From DASPNM01 sp035626515 (GTDB lineage Bacteria; Bacteroidota; Bacteroidia; Chitinophagales; Chitinophagaceae): 5,068 bases of DNA. This document shows positions 1-3,646 of the stretch, piece after piece (within the stretch, counting starts at the first letter, position 1; each line of letters begins with the position of its first letter). Both the position numbers and the translations under genes were made by a program. The notes below the pieces were generated by a model. It did not search any database. It was given only the letters and a program-made list of their open reading frames with translations, and was not told the origin of the DNA. The stretch lies in contig DASPNM010000036.1 of assembly GCA_035626515.1 (NCBI GenBank), positions 1-5,068 on the forward strand. The letters run 5' to 3'.

Positions 1-266
1 CCAAAATGCCACTTTGCTTTGTCGTAAACGTCAACCGTGTTTTCAAATGTTTCTTTGAAGTCAGTAATTTGAAACCCTTCCTTTAGTTTTTCTTCAACTA
101 ATTGTTTTTGTCTTGCTATAGCTGAAACATTGTCACCACAACCTTCAAAATACTTACTAAGCCAACTATAAAATACCCCATGGACAATAGCCACTCCGTT
201 ATTATCAACTGTTGCTCTAAAATGATGTGTCTTGCCGTCTTCTATTTTAGTAAGGTAGGTTGCCAT
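1..266 (-). CDS. Unrecognised AT-rich gene, 5' portion (runs off left edge)
   Basis: An open frame of 88 codons starts at ATG 264-266 and continues without a stop to the window edge, so the C-terminus is missing. It begins MATYLTKIEDGKTHHFRATV and is hydrophilic, with no signal peptide or membrane segment. The middle part (residues about 50-70, including KQLVEEKLKEGF) faintly recalls the end of WGR-type domains (a helix, then a K-x-x-G-aromatic ending), but the diagnostic W-G-R is absent, so I assign no function. Codons are AT-rich and unlike those of every other gene here. It shares its strand with the recombinase gene, which lies upstream of it with a 121-base gap, and may be part of the same acquired segment. 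No Shine-Dalgarno sequence precedes the ATG. A plausible promoter box lies about 17 bases upstream. I chose this start because it is the first ATG after that box. Confidence 0.6.
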   Translation of the reverse strand, partial: MATYLTKIEDGKTHHFRATVDNNGVAIVHGVFYSWLSKYFEGCGDNVSAIARQKQLVEEKLKEGFQITDFKETFENTVDVYDKAKWHF

Positions 267-282
267 AAAGTTGCAGGTAACT

Positions 283-290
283 CAAAAATA
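283..290 (-). promoter_or_regulatory. Candidate Bacteroidota -7 box for the leftmost gene
   Basis: Read on the minus strand this is TATTTTTG, a full match to the Bacteroidota -7 consensus TAnnTTTG. It ends 16 bases before the ATG at 264-266. A minus-strand TTG lies at 314-316, giving a 23-base spacer to the box, at the long end of what is usual. The box overlaps an AT-only dyad, AAAAAT (284-289) and ATTTTT (296-301). This is a motif match only, and such motifs are common in AT-rich DNA. Confidence 0.3.
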
Positions 291-387
291 TGCGAATTTT
301 TAGATCTGCCCGGCAAGGGAGATCGACGTACAAGGTATTGAAATTCATTGTTGTGAGCGGAGTGGGGAGCATTGAGCATAACTTTCG

Positions 388-1521
388 TCAATGCCCAAAC
401 GGCAAATCCTCAAGTGGACTGATCACATCCAGGATATCCCGGTTGGTTACGTGCAAGTAGCGCAGCGTCGTGCGGATCTCATTGTGACCGAGCAACCGCA
501 TAATCATGGTAACGTCGGTTCCGCGATCCAGCAAATGGGTCGCAAAGCTGTGCCGCAACGCATGAATGCTCCCGGGCTTGAATACCCTGGCCCTCCGTTT
601 GGCGGCCGCCAAAACTAACTGCAAGCTCCGTGTGCTGTACGGCAAGCCCTTCCCCTGCCCGGGAAATAAGTATCCCAGCGGATCGGGATGATGCGCCTTC
701 AAATACTCGCGGACCATTACAAGCAATAATGGACTGAGCGGAACCACCCGGTCTTTCTTCCCCTTCGCCCGCTTTACCCAAATGCACCGCCTTCCCTGGT
801 CAATGTCACAAACCTGAAGGCGGACTACCTCGCTTACCCGCAAGCCGGCCCCGTAGCACAGCATGAGCATCAACCTGTGCTTTACGTTGCTCGTAGCCTT
901 TAGAATAGCCACTACCTCTTCCTGGTTGAATAACCGGGGAAGCAAAAGTTGCTTTTTCGGTCTCGGAATCTCCCAAAAGAATTTCGCCCGGCGCAATACC
1001 TGCTCGTAGTAAAACTTCAGGGCATTCATCCGGCTGTGCAGCGTGTTTTCGGTCAGGCGCAGACGTTCGTGACAATAGAGCAGGTATCGCTTCAGTTGCG
1101 GGGGTTCGAGATCGTCGGCGCGCACCTGCCCAATCAGCAGGAGCAACTGGCGCATCTCGTTCAGGTACGTACGGAGCGTTGCCGGACTGTATCCTTTCAG
1201 CTTCAAATGCTCTTCCATTGCCGGCAGCACATGCCGGTTCGCCGGGTGAATCTCCCGCCGTGCGGCTGGCAGCTGTTTCTGCCGCGATGAAACCAAAACC
1301 CCGGGGGGCCACAGGAGGTTGTTTCCAAATAGCTCCCGAAGCAGGCGAAGGTTCTCATCCGTCTCGGGCAACCACCAGCAACGGTTTTCGCTGCTCCATT
1401 TCGCACCCGTGCGCTCCTTCAAAAGCTGATTAAACCGGACGTTTTTCTCGAACGAAATACCAATACAGCGCCGCCCCCGGTGGAACAATTCGACGAGCCG
1501 GACCTCGGGAACGAATTCCAT
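388..1521 (-). CDS. Tyrosine recombinase / site-specific integrase with extra N-terminal domain
   Basis: A complete 377-residue tyrosine recombinase, which cuts and rejoins DNA at specific sites through a covalent 3'-phosphotyrosine. Residues 1-75 form an extra domain with regularly placed aromatics (F24, F30, W42, W49, W50, F65), loosely like a HARP-type fold. Residues about 97-178 are the SAM-like core-binding domain (MEEHLKLKGYSPATLRTYL). Residues about 195-370 are the catalytic domain. All expected active-site residues are visible: R228 in GAGLRVSEV, K253 in AKGKKDR, H320 and R323 in HALRHSFATHL, H346 in LLGH, and nucleophile Y355 in TTLRYLHV. The fold is XerC/XerD-like, but the N-terminal extension and adjacent AT-rich DNA favour a mobile-element or phase-variation recombinase over the housekeeping Xer proteins. 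The start is ATG 1519-1521. It shares a strand with the leftmost gene and diverges from the lipoprotein gene. No target or att site can be identified here. Confidence 0.93.
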   Translation of the reverse strand: MEFVPEVRLVELFHRGRRCIGISFEKNVRFNQLLKERTGAKWSSENRCWWLPETDENLRLLRELFGNNLLWPPGVLVSSRQKQLPAARREIHPANRHVLPAMEEHLKLKGYSPATLRTYLNEMRQLLLLIGQVRADDLEPPQLKRYLLYCHERLRLTENTLHSRMNALKFYYEQVLRRAKFFWEIPRPKKQLLLPRLFNQEEVVAILKATSNVKHRLMLMLCYGAGLRVSEVVRLQVCDIDQGRRCIWVKRAKGKKDRVVPLSPLLLVMVREYLKAHHPDPLGYLFPGQGKGLPYSTRSLQLVLAAAKRRARVFKPGSIHALRHSFATHLLDRGTDVTMIMRLLGHNEIRTTLRYLHVTNRDILDVISPLEDLPFGH

Positions 1522-1671
1522 AACGCGATACTACCGCAAGACCGCTTACCGCGCGAGGGAAAAATCAGTCCACGAAACCGGTTTTTACCCGGCACGCAAC
1601 GTTATTTTTAACTTTTTCCCATCACACTCCAGCCCCCGTTTTGCTATCTGTTTCTCAGCAAACTCTCCACC
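1522..1671. promoter_or_regulatory. Divergent intergenic region between recombinase and lipoprotein genes
   Basis: These 150 bases lie between two divergent starts and should hold promoters for both. On the plus strand, TAACTTTT at 1609-1616 is one base from TAnnTTTG and would give a leader of about 50 bases for the lipoprotein gene. No convincing -33 TTTG accompanies it. A weak imperfect dyad (CCGG around a T-rich centre) lies at about 1578-1592. There is no clear recombinase promoter and no Shine-Dalgarno sequence for either gene. Confidence 0.35.
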
Positions 1672-2037
1672 ATGAAACGGATTTTTACGCTTTCCCTCGT
1701 TGCTGTCGGGCTCGCCTTCGCCTTGTCCGGCTGCTACCGCGACTACCAACAAGTGAACGAACAGCACTGGCTCTCCCAGGAACGGGGTGAAGTCGTGTAC
1801 AGCGACAGCTACTGCCCCTATTACATCGTGCGCACCTTTTACGGCTACCAGGTTCTCTACAGCTTCGGCGGGTATCGGCCCTACGAAGGATCCATCGTGT
1901 ACGGCAACTTCAGCAGCTACGGCACCCGGGATTTTTACAACCACTCCACCGGCCGGATCTTCACGGCCGACGTGCGCGACTACTGGCTGAGCTACTACCA
2001 GGCGCAGGAAGCGGTGTTTTTTTATTGTGATGAGTGA
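1672..2037 (+). CDS. Small tyrosine-rich lipoprotein, unknown function
   Basis: A 121-residue protein that I do not recognise as a named family. Residues 1-20 form a lipoprotein signal: MKR, a hydrophobic stretch, then lipobox LSGC with C21 as the lipidation site. It should therefore be exported and membrane-anchored. Position +2 is Tyr, so there is no Asp retention signal. The mature part (101 residues) has 18 tyrosines plus many Phe, Gly and Ser. Apart from C21 it has two cysteines (C48, C119), which could pair. The start is ATG 1672, with the basic residues and hydrophobic core placed as expected. The gene ends GAT-GAG-TGA: these last nine bases lie inside the downstream 7-bp repeat array, so the final Asp-Glu and the stop are repeat-derived. 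A run of seven Ts (2017-2023) lies just before this end. The peptidase gene follows on the same strand after 242 bases of repeats. Confidence 0.8.
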   Translation: MKRIFTLSLVAVGLAFALSGCYRDYQQVNEQHWLSQERGEVVYSDSYCPYYIVRTFYGYQVLYSFGGYRPYEGSIVYGNFSSYGTRDFYNHSTGRIFTADVRDYWLSYYQAQEAVFFYCDE

Positions 2038-2118
2038 TGAGTGATGAGTGATGAATGATGAATGATGAGTGATGAGTGATGAGTAAGGAGTAAGCAGTAA
2101 GCAGTAATCAGTACGCAG
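2028..2118 (+). repeat. Tandem heptamer array 1 (13 units of 7 bp)
   Basis: Thirteen consecutive 7-base units with no slip in register: TGATGAG x3, TGATGAA x2, TGATGAG x3, then TAAGGAG x1, TAAGCAG x2, TAATCAG x1 and TACGCAG x1. Every unit begins with T and ends in AG or AA. It overlaps the last nine bases of the lipoprotein gene. Since 7 is not a multiple of 3, all plus-strand frames meet stops within the array. The minus strand of the TGATGAG part has none and reads as repeating L-I-T-H-H-S-S. Array 2 has the same order of unit types. Confidence 0.95.
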
Positions 2119-2130
2119 TGCCGTCTTCGA

Positions 2131-2151
2131 TGCCGGCCGCAAGCGCCGGCA
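2131..2151 (+). repeat. Hairpin B, copy 1 (GNRA-loop stem)
   Basis: Arms TGCCGGC (2131-2137) and GCCGGCA (2145-2151) pair perfectly around the 7-base loop CGCAAGC. As plus-strand RNA, the loop can close one more C-G pair around a GCAA tetraloop (GNRA type), leaving one bulged C. It lies 12 bases after heptamer array 1. The 32 bases from 2130 to 2161 recur at 3614-3645 with a single difference. Confidence 0.85.
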
Positions 2152-2161
2152 TTCAATGTTC
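2150..2161 (+). repeat. CATTCAATGTTC motif, copy 1
   Basis: This 12-base motif follows hairpin B copy 1 and is identical to 3634-3645. Its core ATT-C-AAT is a short dyad. A related TTCAATGT occurs at 3577-3584. It may mark one end of the repeat module. Confidence 0.7.
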
Positions 2162-2168
2162 TCCCTGC

Positions 2169-2189
2169 ACTCCGAACTCCGAATCCCGA
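2169..2189 (+). repeat. Second heptamer family, ACTCCGA, three units
   Basis: Two exact ACTCCGA units (2169-2175, 2176-2182) are followed by ATCCCGA (2183-2189), which runs into hairpin A. The unit is unrelated to TGATGAG but has the same 7-base length. A matching run of three units lies at 2236-2256. Three units each is short, so this rests mainly on the shared period. Confidence 0.6.
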
Positions 2190-2215
2190 CGAATTCGCAA
2201 AACGAATTGTCGGGA
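2184..2215 (+). repeat. Hairpin A, copy 1
   Basis: Left arm TCCCGACGAATTCG (2184-2197) and right arm CGAATTGTCGGGA (2203-2215) pair over 13 base pairs with one bulged G (2191), around the loop CAAAA. It is immediately followed by hairpin B copy 2. The same A-then-B order occurs in the second block at 3584-3635. There is no T-run after it, so it is not a classical intrinsic terminator. Confidence 0.85.
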
Positions 2216-2236
2216 TGCCGACCGAAAGCGTCGGCA
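2216..2236 (+). repeat. Hairpin B, copy 2 (compensated variant)
   Basis: Arms TGCCGAC (2216-2222) and GTCGGCA (2230-2236) enclose CGAAAGC. Compared with copy 1, stem position 6 is A instead of G and its partner is T instead of C, so pairing is kept. The loop change turns GCAA into GAAA, which still fits GNRA. It abuts hairpin A copy 1 directly. Confidence 0.85.
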
Positions 2237-2256
2237 CTCCAGACTCCCGACTTCCT
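2236..2256 (+). repeat. ACTCC-type heptamers, three units
   Basis: The units are ACTCCAG (2236-2242), ACTCCCG (2243-2249) and ACTTCCT (2250-2256), sharing the first base with the end of hairpin B. They are more degenerate than the units at 2169-2189. Together the two runs flank the hairpin A/B pair, which may once have been inserted into, or expanded within, one heptamer run. Confidence 0.5.
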
Positions 2257-2263
2257 ACCTATA

Positions 2264-2277
2264 TTCGCTTCAGCGAA
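2264..2277 (+). promoter_or_regulatory. Short dyad just upstream of the peptidase start
   Basis: TTCGCT (2264-2269) and AGCGAA (2272-2277) are perfect inverted arms separated by two bases, ending two bases before the ATG at 2280. It overlaps TATATTCG (2260-2267), one base from the Bacteroidota -7 consensus but too close to the start for a normal leader. It could be an operator or a small structure over the ribosome entry region, or chance. Confidence 0.3.
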
Positions 2278-2279
2278 CC

Positions 2280-3476
2280 ATGCGCGTCCTCTTTTGTTTC
2301 CTGTTCATCCTGTGCTGCGCCGCTGCGGCCGCGCAGGGAGAGCGGCTGCACCACCGTTCGGTGGTGGCCGATACGCACAACGACGTGCTCTCCTCCGTCG
2401 TGCTCGAAGGACTGGACATCTCCCGACGACACAACGCGGGCCACAGCGACCTGGAACGCTGGCGCGAAGGGGGAGTAGACCTGCAGTTCTTTTCGGTCTG
2501 GACCGACCGCTTCCCGCGTAACCGGCCCGACTCCGCCGCGGGCACACTGGGTTTTTTTCGCGATGCCCTTGAAGAGATCGATTCTCTCGCCGCAATTATT
2601 TCCCGCAACCCAGGCCGGATCGCTCTGGTTCGCAGCTACCGCGAAGCAAAAAAGACGATGCGTCGCGGAAAGCTGGCGGCGCTCATTGGAGTCGAAGGCG
2701 GACACATGATCGAGGATGATCCTGCAAAGCTGGACAGCCTTTTTCGCCGCGGAATGCGTTACCTCACGCTCACCTGGAACAACAGCACCTCCTGGGCCAG
2801 CAGCGCGCTCGACGAAACCCGGGGCAACATGCCCGAAGACCGAAAAGGCCTGAATGAATTCGGAAAGGAAATCGTCCGGCAGATGAACCGGCTCGGCGTG
2901 ATCGTGGATCTTTCGCACGTGGGAGAGCGCACATTCTACGACGCGCTGGCCGTCACTACCCGGCCGGTGCTCCTCTCGCACAGCTCCGTCTGGGCCATCT
3001 GCCCCGTTTTCCGAAACGTGAACGACGAACAGATCCGCGCGGTGGCGCGAAACGGGGGAGTCATCTGCATCAATTTCTACTCGGGATTCATCGACAGCAA
3101 TTACGCGAAGCGGGAAGAATCCCTGCGCGACAGCATCCGGATGATCGTGGATTCGCTGGGAAAAAATATGGACGCGGCCCGGCTCAACCAGCTGCGCAGG
3201 AAATATTTTTCCGAAAAGCTCGAGCCGTTCCGGCCCGGTGTCAAGGAAGTCGTTGATCATATTGACCACATTGTCCGGCTCGTTGGCGACGAGCATGTAG
3301 GACTTGGGTCGGATTTCGATGGGGTTTCTTCACTACCCCGCGGACTCGACGACGTTTCCACCTATCCGCTCATCACCCGCGAGCTCCTCAGCCGCGGCTA
3401 CTCCAAACGCTCGATCCGGAAAATCCTCGGCCGGAATGTGCTGCGGGTGATGAAGGCGAATTTTGTTGATGAATGA
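2280..3476 (+). CDS. Secreted membrane dipeptidase-like metallopeptidase (family M19)
   Basis: A 398-residue protein of the renal dipeptidase family, zinc enzymes that usually cleave dipeptides. Residues 1-19 are a signal peptide (MRVLFCFLFILCCAAAAAQG, cleavage probably after the Ala run), so it should act in the periplasm. Expected metal ligands are present: H33 and D35 in DTHND, E139 in GVEGGH, H213 in VDLSHVG and H234 in LLSHSS. Substrate-site R245 (RNV) and D345 (GSDFDG) are also there. The position of human H152 (LTLTH) is W166 here, which I recall from many bacterial relatives, so substrate range may differ. Length is normal for the family. The frame is open upstream to 2118, but I chose ATG 2280 because a proper signal peptide begins there and the upstream part is repeat sequence. 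The last codons GAT-GAA-TGA lie within heptamer array 2. The gene converges with the glutamine synthetase gene. Confidence 0.93.
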   Translation: MRVLFCFLFILCCAAAAAQGERLHHRSVVADTHNDVLSSVVLEGLDISRRHNAGHSDLERWREGGVDLQFFSVWTDRFPRNRPDSAAGTLGFFRDALEEIDSLAAIISRNPGRIALVRSYREAKKTMRRGKLAALIGVEGGHMIEDDPAKLDSLFRRGMRYLTLTWNNSTSWASSALDETRGNMPEDRKGLNEFGKEIVRQMNRLGVIVDLSHVGERTFYDALAVTTRPVLLSHSSVWAICPVFRNVNDEQIRAVARNGGVICINFYSGFIDSNYAKREESLRDSIRMIVDSLGKNMDAARLNQLRRKYFSEKLEPFRPGVKEVVDHIDHIVRLVGDEHVGLGSDFDGVSSLPRGLDDVSTYPLITRELLSRGYSKRSIRKILGRNVLRVMKANFVDE

Positions 3477-3561
3477 TGAGTGATGAGTAAGGAGTAAGCA
3501 GTAATCAGTAAGCAGTAATCAGTAAGCAGTAATCAGTAAGCAGTTAGTAAGCAGTAAGCAG
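3467..3561 (+). repeat. Tandem heptamer array 2
   Basis: The units are TGATGAA, TGATGAG x2 and TAAGGAG. TAAGCAG and TAATCAG then alternate (three of each), followed by TAAGCAG, a 4-base partial unit TTAG (3544-3547), and TAAGCAG x2. That is 13 full units plus the partial one. It overlaps the last ten bases of the peptidase gene and supplies its stop. The sequence from 3474 through the TAAGGAG and first TAAGCAG units matches array 1 from 2070. The alternating doublet shows that a 14-bp unit has also been duplicated. Confidence 0.95.
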
Positions 3562-3583
3562 TGCCAGTGTTCGACGTTCAATG

Positions 3584-3614
3584 TCCCGACGAATTCGCCG
3601 GGCGAATTGTCGGA
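3584..3614 (+). repeat. Hairpin A, copy 2, in the convergent gap
   Basis: The arms match copy 1: TCCCGACGAATTCG on the left and CGAATTGTCGGA on the right, again with a bulged G. The loop differs: here AATTCGC and GCGAATT pair around just CGG. It lies between converging genes and could act as a transcription barrier in both directions, though no T-run follows on either strand. Hairpin B copy 3 follows at once. Confidence 0.85.
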
Positions 3615-3635
3615 TGCCGGCCGCAAGCGCCGACA
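3615..3635 (+). repeat. Hairpin B, copy 3 (one mismatch)
   Basis: Arms TGCCGGC (3615-3621) and GCCGACA (3629-3635) enclose CGCAAGC, with one C-A mismatch at stem position 3. The bases 3614-3645 are 31/32 identical to 2130-2161, the difference being this mismatched base. Confidence 0.8.
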
Positions 3636-3645
3636 TTCAATGTTC
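3634..3645 (+). repeat. CATTCAATGTTC motif, copy 2
   Basis: Identical to 2150-2161. Here the preceding A extends the dyad to ACATT-C-AATGT. It ends one base before the stop codon of the glutamine synthetase gene (3647-3649, minus strand), so the repeat block reaches from one gene end to the other. Confidence 0.7.
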
Positions 3646-3646
3646 A

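Noticed and set aside
949..1290. Plus-strand frames within the recombinase gene (also 391-618 and 1179-1433)
   Set aside because: They are antisense to a gene with an intact catalytic set and have no family features of their own.
388..1521. Integron integrase
   Set aside because: I see no attC sites or cassette array, and no IntI-specific insertion between the catalytic motifs. The N-terminal extension is also not typical of IntI.
2084..2090. TAAGGAG as a Shine-Dalgarno site
   Set aside because: It resembles one, but no start codon with a meaningful frame follows, the peptidase start is about 190 bases away, and the same unit recurs at 3488-3494 with no gene after it.
2028..2118. CRISPR array
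   Set aside because: The units are 7 bp and contiguous, with no spacers and no cas genes nearby.
2028..2118. Ladder of NAG triplets as a TRAP-like RNA-binding site
   Set aside because: The triplets are separated by four bases rather than the two or three that TRAP favours, and nothing else here points to tryptophan control.
1585..2142. Minus-strand frame of 185 codons with repeating ITHHSS
   Set aside because: Its N-terminal part is the reverse reading of the heptamer array and the rest is antisense to the lipoprotein gene.
2118..2279. Upstream extension of the M19 gene to ATG 2118
   Set aside because: These 54 codons translate the repeat and hairpin region and would bury the signal peptide that starts at 2280.
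2259..3296. A 345-codon open frame on the minus strand
   Set aside because: It lies wholly antisense to the M19 gene, which has a signal peptide and all family motifs. The antisense product has no recognisable motifs.
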